DNA of 10,555 bases from an uncultured Alistipes sp. (GTDB taxonomy: Bacteria > Bacteroidota > Bacteroidia > Bacteroidales > Rikenellaceae): NCBI GenBank assembly GCA_947174295.1, contig CAMWIG010000053.1, forward strand, positions 1-10,555, written 5' to 3'. Below, one piece after another: positions 1-6,334 of the stretch (positions are counted from its first letter, which is position 1; the number at the start of each line of letters is the position of its first letter). Under the pieces are notes generated by a model. It searched no databases. It was not told where the DNA came from and worked only from the letters and a program-made list of their open reading frames with translations. Made by a program: the position numbers and the translations under genes.

Positions 1-357
1 GGCCTGGATCTCGCTGCCGACCTCCCAGCCGTTCTGGGCGTTGAAGAGCATCACGCCGACGTCGCCGACCTTGAATGCCGAGAAGAGACTGCCGCAGAAG
101 TCGTCCGAACCCGGGCAGTCGATGATATTCAGCTTGCGGTCCATGAACTCCGTGAAGAGAATCGTGGAGTATATCGAGCGCTTGTATTCGTGTTCGATGT
201 CCGTATTGTCCGACAGGGTGTTGTTCGTTTCTACCGAACCCCGTCGGTCGATGACCTTGCCTTCGAATGCCATCGCCTCGGCGAGGGTGGTCTTGCCACT
301 GCCCGGAGCGCCGATCAGGACGATGTTTTTAATCTCCTTTGCTGAATAATTTTTCAT
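1..357 (-). CDS. EF-G-like translation factor (EF-G2 type), N-terminal 119 residues, partial
   Basis: Only the start of the G domain is in the window; the gene continues past the left edge. Translation from ATG at 357 gives a P-loop GAPGSGKTT at residues 16-24, a switch I-like stretch around 44-66 and a G3 motif DCPGSDDF at 80-87. The overall pattern (KNIVLIGAPGSGKTTLAEAM, RRGSVE, IIDCPGSDDF) matches the Bacteroidota EF-G paralogue as I remember it, rather than canonical FusA (AHIDAGKTT, DTPGHVDF) or RF3. EF-G paralogues bind the ribosome and promote tRNA-mRNA translocation. The B. thetaiotaomicron paralogue EF-G2 is reported to work without GTP hydrolysis. Here the catalytic His of DTPGH is Ser84, and the switch I RGIT motif reads RSIY at 60-63. 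No Shine-Dalgarno sequence is evident. The gene is divergent from the neighbouring MFS gene. Assignment to the EF-G superfamily is firm; the exact subgroup is less certain because domains II-V are outside the window. Confidence 0.85.
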   Translation of the reverse strand, partial: MKNYSAKEIKNIVLIGAPGSGKTTLAEAMAFEGKVIDRRGSVETNNTLSDNTDIEHEYKRSIYSTILFTEFMDRKLNIIDCPGSDDFCGSLFSAFKVGDVGVMLFNAQNGWEVGSEIQA

Positions 358-628
358 ATCTCGTAGAAGTTTTAAGTTGTTTTGCTTGCTAAGCGATTAT
401 AAATATATGAAAAATTCGTGACAATCTCGCATGATAATAAAAAAATAATTTTCGGGCGGCTCGTTTTTTATCTTTTCGACTATCCGATGCCGCCGTTTCG
501 GAGCCGCGGCGCTCGCTTCCCGGGCAGGGCGCAGACTGCCGCACTTCCTGAAATGAACGGGTTCGAACCCGGATTTGCGAATCGAATACCGTATTTTATT
601 ACGACTTTTGCTGCGCTTTTTTAATAAA
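358..628. other. Divergent intergenic region between EF-G-like gene and MFS gene
   Basis: These 271 bases separate two divergent genes and must hold both promoters. On the minus strand, 400-407 reads TATATTTA, one mismatch from the TAnnTTTG -7 box, about 43 bases before the EF-G-like start. On the plus strand, 603-610 reads GACTTTTG, also one mismatch, but no well-spaced TTG lies upstream. The half near the EF-G-like gene is AT-rich. Positions 453-572 are GC-rich and contain short inverted repeats: 453-460 with 489-495, 523-527 with 536-540, and a perfect palindrome at 558-571. I see no convincing gene in it. Confidence 0.5.
558..571. promoter_or_regulatory. Perfect 14-bp palindrome CGGGTTCGAACCCG upstream of MFS gene
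   Basis: The two 7-base halves are exact reverse complements (CGGGTTC/GAACCCG), and the symmetry ends at both flanks. It lies 58-71 bases before the chosen MFS start, where an operator for a dimeric regulator of an exporter gene could sit. No regulator gene is adjacent and no second copy was noticed in the window, so the operator role is only inference. The core resembles a tRNA T-arm (GGTTCGAACC), but no tRNA can be folded around it. Confidence 0.3.
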
Positions 629-1825
629 ATGATTTCAGTTATGGAAAAACACGAATACAATTCGCACCTCTATCTGTTGATTGTCGTCGGCACTCTCGGC
701 GGACTCGCACCGTTCGTCACCGACTTCTACCTGCCGGCCATGCCGGCCCTCGTCGAGTGGTTCTCGTCGTCGATATCCGTCGTGCAGGTCAGTCTGGCCG
801 CATGCCTGGCCGGCATTGCCGTAGGCCAGCTGGTGCTGGGCCCGCTCAGCGACCGTTTCGGCCGCAAACGCGTGCTGATGCTCTCGATAGCGGTCTACTG
901 TCTGGCGACGGCGGCGTGCATCTGGGCGCCGACCGCCCGGGCCTTTCTTCTCTGCCGGCTGTTGCAGGGACTCTCGGCGGCCGGCGGTGTCGTCATATCG
1001 CGTTCGGTGGCATCGGATGTCTACTCGGGCGACAGGCTGAACCGCTTCTTCGCGATGCTGAGCGTCGTGCAGGGAATCTCTCCCGTGTGCGCTCCCGTGC
1101 TCGGAGGAGTGATGCTGTCGGCAACCGACTGGCGCGGAATATTCGCCATGCTGCTGTTGCTGGGATTGGCTCTCGCTGCGGCTCTGGTCTTTTTCCGCGA
1201 GACATTGCCGGTCGAGCGGCGCCAGAGCGGCGGGGTCGTGAAGACATTCGCGGCATACGCGCCCGTACTGCGGAACGTGAGATTCATGTATCTGGTCGCG
1301 GCGCAGGCTCTGGCCATGGGTGTGATGTTCGCGTATATCGCCGCGTCGCCGTTCATATTCCAGGAGCACTTCGGGCTCTCGCCACTGGCTTACAGCCTCT
1401 GTTTCGGCCTGAATGCCTGCGGAATCATGGCCGGAAGCATATTCGCTACGCGTCTGGGCAGTGCCGGGCGCGCGTTGAACGCGGGAGCGCGGTGCCTGCC
1501 GTTGTGCGGTGCGGCGGTCGTCGCCATGCTGCTGTTCGTAGACAGCGTCGTGGCGGTGGAGACGTCGTTGTTTCTTATGCTGATGTCGATAGGCGTGATA
1601 CTGCCGCCTGCCGCGACGCTGGCGATGGAGTGCGAGCCCGGGCATTCGGGCGTGGCCTCGGCAGTCATAGGATTCGTCATGTTCATGCTGGGCGGCGTAG
1701 TATCGCCGCTGGTGGGACTCGGCGACATGCTGGTTTCGACCGCCGCAGTTATCGCGGTGTGTTGCATGGCTGCATTCGTTGCCATACGCCGCTCTGTCGT
1801 GCGTGCATGTCCCGCTACCCGTTGA
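629..1825 (+). CDS. MFS drug-resistance exporter, Bcr/CflA family
   Basis: This is a 398-residue major facilitator with about 12 hydrophobic segments, predicted to export drugs or small metabolites across the inner membrane by proton antiport. Bcr/CflA features are clear: TDFYLPAMP at residues 31-39 at the end of TM1, MFS motif A GPLSDRFGRKR at 71-81 in the TM2-TM3 loop, and a motif C-like SPVCAPVLGG at 151-160 in TM5. Length is normal for the family (about 390-410). I chose ATG 629; ATG 641 is also possible. A TTG start at 575 would add 18 mostly basic residues that look untranslated. The last 11 bases overlap the convergent mqnD. It faces away from the EF-G-like gene across a 271-bp gap. 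Members include Bcr (bicyclomycin) and CmlA/FloR (phenicols), but the sequence gives no reason to name a substrate. Confidence 0.9.
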   Translation: MISVMEKHEYNSHLYLLIVVGTLGGLAPFVTDFYLPAMPALVEWFSSSISVVQVSLAACLAGIAVGQLVLGPLSDRFGRKRVLMLSIAVYCLATAACIWAPTARAFLLCRLLQGLSAAGGVVISRSVASDVYSGDRLNRFFAMLSVVQGISPVCAPVLGGVMLSATDWRGIFAMLLLLGLALAAALVFFRETLPVERRQSGGVVKTFAAYAPVLRNVRFMYLVAAQALAMGVMFAYIAASPFIFQEHFGLSPLAYSLCFGLNACGIMAGSIFATRLGSAGRALNAGARCLPLCGAAVVAMLLFVDSVVAVETSLFLMLMSIGVILPPAATLAMECEPGHSGVASAVIGFVMFMLGGVVSPLVGLGDMLVSTAAVIAVCCMAAFVAIRRSVVRACPATR

Positions 1826-2582
1826 GTGCGTCGATCGCCCGGCGGCCCTCTTCGCCCAGGGAGAGCGAGAAGTCGTTGACGAACAGTGCTATGTGGCGGT
1901 CTATGACGTCGTCTTCCAGCTCCTGGGCGTGTGTTTTAATATAGGTGCGCGATTCGGCGGGATGCGCGAATGCGTACCCGATGCTGCGGCGCAGGGTGTT
2001 TTCGACTAAGTCGGCGACCTGCTGAGGAACATCGCGCCGGATGACTATCAGACCGAGCGGCAGCGGCAGTCGCGTGCGCTGCTCCCACAGCAGCCCGAGG
2101 TCGGCGACGAGTTCCAGATTGCGGCGCCCGTAGACGAAACGCCCCTCGTGAATCAGCACTCCGGCGTCGTATTCGCCGCGCTCGACGGCCTCGGCAATCT
2201 CCGAAAACAGACGCGGCTCGATGTCGGCGATTTCCGGAAACAGACGGCGCACGAGCCGGCAGGCCGTGGTGTGGAGCCCCGGCACGGCGATGCGTCGAAT
2301 CGGAGAGGTGTCGCCACGCCGGCGGACAAGCAGCGGGCCGTTGCCGCGTCCGAGAGCCGCGCCGCAGTCGAGTGTGCGGTAGCGGTCGGCGATGAGCGGC
2401 AGAATGGCCGCGCTGATTTTACTCACGTGCGGCAGACCTTCTATGGCGCGGGCGTTCAACACCTCGATGTCGTGATATGCGGTCTCGAAGCTCAGTTCGC
2501 CGCAGTCGATGCGTCCGTTCAACATGGCGTCGAACATGAACGTGTCGTTGGGGCAGGGTGATATGGCGAGTTGCAGTGTCAT
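1815..2582 (-). CDS. mqnD: 1,4-dihydroxy-6-naphthoate synthase (menaquinone, futalosine pathway)
   Basis: MqnD converts cyclic dehypoxanthine futalosine to 1,4-dihydroxy-6-naphthoate, a late step of the futalosine route to menaquinone. The 255-residue protein begins with the typical SPCPNDTFMFDA (8-19), then shows HVSKISAAI (52-60), GRGNGPLLV (79-87) and the GVLIHEGR motif (141-148). Its His145 corresponds to the residue proposed as the catalytic base in the Thermus enzyme. Length is at the short end for the family (about 255-285). The start codon overlaps the cinA stop as ATGA (2579-2582), so translation is probably coupled, and this is the last gene of the pyrD-cinA-mqnD run. Its 3' end overlaps the end of the convergent MFS gene by 11 bp, leaving no room for an intergenic terminator. 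MqnA, MqnB and MqnC are not in the window. Confidence 0.93.
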   Translation of the reverse strand: MTLQLAISPCPNDTFMFDAMLNGRIDCGELSFETAYHDIEVLNARAIEGLPHVSKISAAILPLIADRYRTLDCGAALGRGNGPLLVRRRGDTSPIRRIAVPGLHTTACRLVRRLFPEIADIEPRLFSEIAEAVERGEYDAGVLIHEGRFVYGRRNLELVADLGLLWEQRTRLPLPLGLIVIRRDVPQQVADLVENTLRRSIGYAFAHPAESRTYIKTHAQELEDDVIDRHIALFVNDFSLSLGEEGRRAIDALNG

Positions 2583-3817
2583 CGTCCTATGGTGTCGCGC
2601 AGCAGCGATATGGCGTATCCCGAGGCGCGGTCGATAATCTGTCCGCGGTCGGTTCCCGACTGTTTCATCACGGCCGCAGTGCCGGACTCCGATGCCACGG
2701 CAATCCACACCGTGCCGACGGGTTTTTCGGCCGTGCCGCCCGTCGGGCCTGCTATTCCGGTCGTCGCAACGCCGTAGTCGGCGCCCGAGATGCGGCGCAC
2801 GCCCTCGGCCATGCTGCGGGCCACCTGCTCGCTTACGGCGCCGTGGCGTTCGATGAGCTCGGCCGGTACGCCCAGCACGTCGCGCTTGGCTTCGTTGCTG
2901 TAACTCACCACGCCGCAGAGGAAGTAGGCCGAAGCGCCGGCCATGGCCGTGAAGCGCGAGGCTATGGCGCCGCCCGTGCAGCTCTCGGCGACGGCCAGCG
3001 TCTCTCCGCGCGAGATGAGCAGGTCGTGTACGGCCGATTGGAGGGTTGCGGTCTCGAATCCGAGTATGTATTGCGGTATTATCTCTTTCAGCCGTTCGAA
3101 GCGCTCTTCGATTTCGCGGCCGACCGACTCGCCGTCGACCTCGTATGCCGACAGACGCAGCCGCACGACCGTCGGCGAGGGAAGGTATGCCAGGTGCAGG
3201 TATTCGGGCAGAGCCTCCTCCCATGCGGCTATACGCTCGGCGAGCATCGACTCGGCGAGTCCCGAGGTTATCATCGTGCGGTGGACGATTTGACGCAGCG
3301 AGAAGCGCTCGCGAAGCCGCGGCATCACCTCGTCCTCCATCAGGTGCTCCATCTCGAACGGAACGCCCGGCAGCGATACCACCACGCGTCCGTCGCGCTC
3401 GAACCACATCCCGGGTGCCGTGCCGTGGCGGTTGAAGAGCACCGTGCAGCACTCCGGCACCATGGCCTGACCCTGGTTGAGCTCGTTGAACGCGATGCCG
3501 CGCTTTTCGAGCATCGTGCGCACGTGGTCGGCTACGGCCTCGTCGCGCACCATGCGCGAGCCGAAGATTTCAGCCAGCGTCTTCTTGGTTATGTCGTCTT
3601 TCGTGGGGCCCAGTCCGCCGGTGAGTATCACCGCTTCGCTCTGTGCGAGCTCGCGTTCGAGCGTGCGGATTATCTGCTCGCGGTCGTCGCCTACCGACGT
3701 GCGTTCGGCCACGGTGATGCCCGCGGCATTCAGCCGCCGCGATATGGATGCGGCGTTGGTGTCGACGATCTGACCTATCAGAATCTCGTCGCCTATGGTT
3801 ATTATGGATGCTTTCAT
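2579..3817 (-). CDS. cinA: CinA family protein (COG1058 domain plus nicotinamide-nucleotide amidase domain)
   Basis: This is a full-length 412-residue CinA. The N-terminal MoaB/MogA-like domain (about 1-170) has the family opening IITIGDEILIGQIVDTN (5-21), LTGGLGPTKDDIT (65-77) and SLPGVPFEME (148-157). The C-terminal PncC-type domain (about 255-412) has AVAESCTGG (275-283), VVSYSNEAK (303-311) and ATTGIAGPTGG (351-361) followed by KPVGTVWIA. In characterised homologues the C-terminal domain deamidates nicotinamide mononucleotide to nicotinate mononucleotide (pyridine nucleotide salvage), and the COG1058 domain has ADP-ribose pyrophosphatase activity. In other bacteria cinA is named for competence-induced expression, which nothing here supports. 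ATG 3817 lies 8 bp after the pyrD stop, and the TGA overlaps the mqnD start by 4 bp. All expected motifs are present, so I expect an active enzyme in the cytoplasm. Confidence 0.95.
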   Translation of the reverse strand: MKASIITIGDEILIGQIVDTNAASISRRLNAAGITVAERTSVGDDREQIIRTLERELAQSEAVILTGGLGPTKDDITKKTLAEIFGSRMVRDEAVADHVRTMLEKRGIAFNELNQGQAMVPECCTVLFNRHGTAPGMWFERDGRVVVSLPGVPFEMEHLMEDEVMPRLRERFSLRQIVHRTMITSGLAESMLAERIAAWEEALPEYLHLAYLPSPTVVRLRLSAYEVDGESVGREIEERFERLKEIIPQYILGFETATLQSAVHDLLISRGETLAVAESCTGGAIASRFTAMAGASAYFLCGVVSYSNEAKRDVLGVPAELIERHGAVSEQVARSMAEGVRRISGADYGVATTGIAGPTGGTAEKPVGTVWIAVASESGTAAVMKQSGTDRGQIIDRASGYAISLLRDTIGR

Positions 3818-3825
3818 GCGAGGTG

Positions 3826-4974
3826 TTATTTTTCGGATGCCGGCCCGGTCTGCGTTTCGGCGGCAGTCGGTGCGGCCGCCGCATCGTCGGAGCTGTGCTC
3901 CTCGCCGGCCGGGATTGTCTCCGCCTTCGGGGTCTCGGGCCGGGGCTGCTCGGCGAGAGCGCGGCAGATGTCGCCGGCGAACTGCGGGCCGCCGTAGATG
4001 AAGCCCGTGTAGACCTGCACCAGACTCGCTCCGGCGTCGAGCATGGCGCGCACGTCGTCGGGGGTCATCATGCCGCCGACGCCGATGATTGGGTAGGCGC
4101 CGTGCGACCGCTCGGAGATGCGGCGCACGATATCTATCGAGCGTCGTGTTAGCGGAGCTCCGCTGACCGCTCCCGGGCCGCAGGCGGCAATCTGTTCGTG
4201 CGTGGAGCCGAGTCCCGAGCGCGAGGCGGTGGCATTGGCCGCCACTATGCCGTCGAGCGGCGTGTCGACCATTATGTCGGTCATCAGGTCTATCTGCTCG
4301 TCGGGCAGGTCGGGCGATATTTTGAGAAGTATCGGCCGGTATTGGTTCTGCCCGCGGCGGAAGTCGAACAGCGGATTGAGAATCGCCGTTATCTCCTCGC
4401 GCGACGAGGGCGAGTACTCCTGCGAGGTGGTGTTGTAGCTTATGTTGACCGTGAAGTAGTCGACGTACTGGTAGAGGTTGCGGAAGAGTTTCAGATAGTC
4501 CGTCGCGGCGTTGTCGTGCGGCGTGATGGTGTTCTTGCCGATGTTGCAGCCGACGATGACGCCCTCGTGGGGGCGGCGAAGATTGTATATGGCGCGGTCG
4601 AGGCCCCGGTTGCTGAGCCCTATGCGGTTGACTATCGCGCGGTCGCCCGGCAGACGGAATATGCGGGGTTTGGGGTTGCCGTTCTGTGCTCGCGGCGTTA
4701 CGGTGCCTATCTCGACGAATCCGAAGCCCATGGCCGATAATTCGCGGTAGATGTCGCCGTTGCGGTCGAAACCGGCGGCCAGGCCTACGGGGTTCTTGAA
4801 ACGCAGACCGAACACTTCGCGTTCGAGCGACGGATGCTCCTCGGCGTAGGCGCGATGAAGAAGCCACCGTCCGCCAGGGATGCGGCCTATCGCGCGCAGA
4901 ACGGCGACGACGAGCCGGTGGGCGTGTTCGATGTTCATCGCGAACAGCAGAGGTCTGATAATTGAGTTGTACAT
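3826..4974 (-). CDS. pyrD: Dihydroorotate dehydrogenase family, class 2 (quinone type), with altered active site
   Basis: Class 2 PyrD is a membrane-associated FMN enzyme that oxidises dihydroorotate to orotate and passes electrons to quinone. Translation from ATG 4974 gives 382 residues. The N-terminal helices (about 1-50) that form the quinone tunnel are present, followed by NPVGLAAGF (61-69), VEIGTVTPRAQNGNPKPR (87-104), GCNIGKNT (142-149), ILLKISPDL (215-223) and IIGVGGMMTP (296-305) with YTGFIY (322-327), so the FMN site looks intact. The substrate site does not: the usual NISSPNT reads NISYNTT (177-183), putting Tyr180 at the catalytic Ser and Thr182 at the orotate-binding Asn. The AGFDK lysine is Arg71, and TNTT reads ANAT (246-249). 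Residues about 343-382 form an extra Ala/Pro/Glu-rich, probably disordered tail. The upstream in-frame ATG at 5043 is rejected because a strong promoter lies between. Family membership is certain; dihydroorotate activity is doubtful. Confidence 0.88.
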   Translation of the reverse strand: MYNSIIRPLLFAMNIEHAHRLVVAVLRAIGRIPGGRWLLHRAYAEEHPSLEREVFGLRFKNPVGLAAGFDRNGDIYRELSAMGFGFVEIGTVTPRAQNGNPKPRIFRLPGDRAIVNRIGLSNRGLDRAIYNLRRPHEGVIVGCNIGKNTITPHDNAATDYLKLFRNLYQYVDYFTVNISYNTTSQEYSPSSREEITAILNPLFDFRRGQNQYRPILLKISPDLPDEQIDLMTDIMVDTPLDGIVAANATASRSGLGSTHEQIAACGPGAVSGAPLTRRSIDIVRRISERSHGAYPIIGVGGMMTPDDVRAMLDAGASLVQVYTGFIYGGPQFAGDICRALAEQPRPETPKAETIPAGEEHSSDDAAAAPTAAETQTGPASEK

Positions 4975-4997
4975 CGTAGTGAATGCAATTTCACCTG

Positions 4998-5029
4998 CAA
5001 ATATAGTGCAGTCCGTGCGCAAAAGCAAA
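4998..5029 (-). promoter_or_regulatory. Promoter of the pyrD-cinA-mqnD operon
   Basis: On the minus strand TTTG (5026-5029) is followed after exactly 20 bases by TATATTTG (4998-5005). This is a full match to the Bacteroidota primary sigma factor consensus (-33 TTTG, 19-21 bases, -7 TAnnTTTG). It would start transcription roughly 15-20 bases before the pyrD ATG at 4974, giving a very short leader. It lies wholly in the 82-bp gap after pdxB, so pyrD, cinA and mqnD can be expressed independently of pdxB. Confidence 0.8.
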
Positions 5030-5056
5030 TGCGCGGCCTGCAAAAAAGGCGGGCGG

Positions 5057-6052
5057 TCAGAAATATTCGTTGCGGTATCGGTAGTCGTTGCGCAGCCGTT
5101 CGAACTCTTCGGGATGCTCCCGCAGACGACGCGTTTCGGCGTCGGCGTCGAAATAGCGGCCTATGGTGGCGCGCATGGCGTCCCATTCGATAGGCTGCGG
5201 CGACGCCGGTGCGACCTGCGGAGGGTACCAGCCCTCGACGGGCAGGTGCAGATGTTCTGCCGCGGCCGCCACGGCGATGGCCGATGCGTTGGCCTTGCCC
5301 TGTGCCGAATAGCCGGCGATGTGGGGTGTGGCGACGACAGCGCGGTCGAGCAGCCGGCGGTCGATGTCGGGCTCGTTCTCCCACACGTCGACGGCGCACG
5401 GGAGCCCCGACCGCAGCAGCGCAGCGGTGTCGACCACTTCGCCGCGCGAGGAGTTGATGACGGTGCATTCGCGGCGCAGGGCGGCGAAGAAGCGTTCGCC
5501 GGCGAGGTGGCGCGTCGTTGTGTCGAGCGGCGTGTGGAAGGTCACGATGTCGGACTCGGCGGCGATGCGCTCCAACGTCACGAATCCCTTCTCGCCGCGT
5601 GCGGCGCGCGGAGGGTCGCAGCGAAGTACGCGGAAACCCCACATGCTGGAGTACTCCTCGACGAGTCGTCCGACATGTCCGACGCCGACGATGCCGAGCG
5701 TCCGCTCGCGGGGGCTCCACCCCTGCACCTCGCAGAGGCGGGCCAGCGTGCCGGCGACCCATTGCAGCACGCCGCGGGCATTGCTCCCGGCGGCTGTCAC
5801 GACGCGTATTCCGCGCCGGCGGCAGTAGCCGGTGTCGATGTGGTCGAAGCCGATTGTGGCCGTTATGACGAGTTTTACGGACGAGCCTTCGAGAAGCGCG
5901 GCGTCGCAACGCGTGCGGGTGCGGACTATCAGGGCGTCGGCGCAGCGCACGTCGGAGGCCGAAATCTCGCGGCCGGGCATGCGCACGACATCGGCGAACG
6001 GCTCGAAGACTCCGTCGAGGAAGGGTATGGCTTGGTCTGCGACTATTAGCAT
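5057..6052 (-). CDS. pdxB: 4-phosphoerythronate dehydrogenase (vitamin B6 synthesis)
   Basis: PdxB oxidises 4-phospho-D-erythronate to 2-oxo-3-hydroxy-4-phosphobutanoate in the DXP-dependent route to pyridoxal 5'-phosphate, in the cytoplasm. The 331-residue protein is a D-2-hydroxyacid dehydrogenase with the nucleotide-binding motif GVGHVG (123-128) and the expected catalytic set: Arg203 in NSSRGE, Glu227 in DVWENEP and His244 in TPHIAG. The start MLIVADQAIPF and the end FERLRNDY...RNEYF (317-331) are characteristic of PdxB and separate it from SerA and other relatives. It is shorter than the E. coli enzyme (378 residues) because the C-terminal dimerisation region is reduced. It lies upstream of pyrD on the same strand, but an internal promoter separates them. 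A run of six T after the stop (5042-5047 read on the minus strand) has no hairpin before it, so I do not call a terminator. Confidence 0.93.
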   Translation of the reverse strand: MLIVADQAIPFLDGVFEPFADVVRMPGREISASDVRCADALIVRTRTRCDAALLEGSSVKLVITATIGFDHIDTGYCRRRGIRVVTAAGSNARGVLQWVAGTLARLCEVQGWSPRERTLGIVGVGHVGRLVEEYSSMWGFRVLRCDPPRAARGEKGFVTLERIAAESDIVTFHTPLDTTTRHLAGERFFAALRRECTVINSSRGEVVDTAALLRSGLPCAVDVWENEPDIDRRLLDRAVVATPHIAGYSAQGKANASAIAVAAAAEHLHLPVEGWYPPQVAPASPQPIEWDAMRATIGRYFDADAETRRLREHPEEFERLRNDYRYRNEYF

Positions 6053-6071
6053 GCTGAGTGTTTTTTCGTGG

Positions 6072-6079
6072 CAAAGATA
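6072..6079 (-). promoter_or_regulatory. -7 promoter element of pdxB
   Basis: The minus strand reads TATCTTTG, a full match to the Bacteroidota -7 consensus TAnnTTTG, 19 bases before the pdxB ATG at 6052. No clean TTG is found 19-21 bases further upstream, only a T-rich stretch, so the -33 element is weak or the promoter needs an activator. Confidence 0.55.
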
Positions 6080-6296
6080 TACAGAAACACTCTAAAATTT
6101 TATTATGACGCCTTTAATTTCGCCGGCGGAGAAAGTTTCGGCTGCCGGGAGTCTCTTTTCGGGCCGATTTCGCGCCCGGACTTTTGCCGGCGGCGGGCTG
6201 TCGGCCGAGAATCCGAAAAAGGAACAGGCTCGGAAATAAATTATTCGAATAGTCGAGAAATAGAACCCGAAGAGTACCTGAAAACAAAATAAAATG

Positions 6297-6304
6297 TATC
6301 TTTG
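6297..6304 (+). promoter_or_regulatory. -7 promoter element of the ureohydrolase-nhaA-FKBP run
   Basis: TATCTTTG matches TAnnTTTG and lies 30 bases before the chosen ATG at 6335. The expected -33 region (about 6273-6277) has no TTG, so only the -7 half is supported. A leader of about 20-25 bases would follow. Confidence 0.55.
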
Positions 6305-6334
6305 TAGATTCAAAGAGATAAAAGAGTGCATACG

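Larger units (their letters stand above)
6053..6334. other. Divergent control region between pdxB and the ureohydrolase gene
   Basis: These 282 bases separate two divergent genes and carry a -7-like box near each end (6072-6079 minus, 6297-6304 plus). The middle (about 6121-6235) is GC-rich and includes GCCGGCGG twice in the same direction (6122-6129 and 6186-6193) and a weak hairpin (6158-6180). The flanks are AT-rich. No convincing coding sequence or known riboswitch fold was seen. The size leaves room for regulator sites or untranslated leaders. Confidence 0.5.

Noticed and set aside
551..580. tRNA T-arm-like sequence (GGTTCGAACC) suggesting a tRNA gene or attachment site
   Set aside because: With TTCGAAC as the T loop only two stem pairs form, and no acceptor, D or anticodon arm can be found on either strand.
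2558..3997. Long open frame on the plus strand opposite cinA
   Set aside because: It is antisense to a gene with full CinA motifs, shows no recognisable domain, and is expected from the GC-rich codon bias.
3818..4867. In-frame extension of cinA upstream of ATG 3817
   Set aside because: It would overlap nearly all of pyrD, and the extension translates to low-complexity Arg-rich sequence. CinA family proteins start at MKASIITIGDE.
5042..5047. T6 tract after the pdxB stop as an intrinsic terminator
   Set aside because: No inverted repeat precedes the T run on the transcribed strand.
6158..6180. Hairpin TTCGGGC/GCCCGGA followed by TTTT, terminator-like
   Set aside because: The stem is short and includes a G-T pair, the T run is only four bases, and it lies between divergent genes where no transcript is expected to end.
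6068..6292. Small plus-strand open frame of 74 codons in the divergent region
   Set aside because: It has a non-ATG start, runs over the pdxB promoter and the ureohydrolase promoter region, and has no recognisable features.
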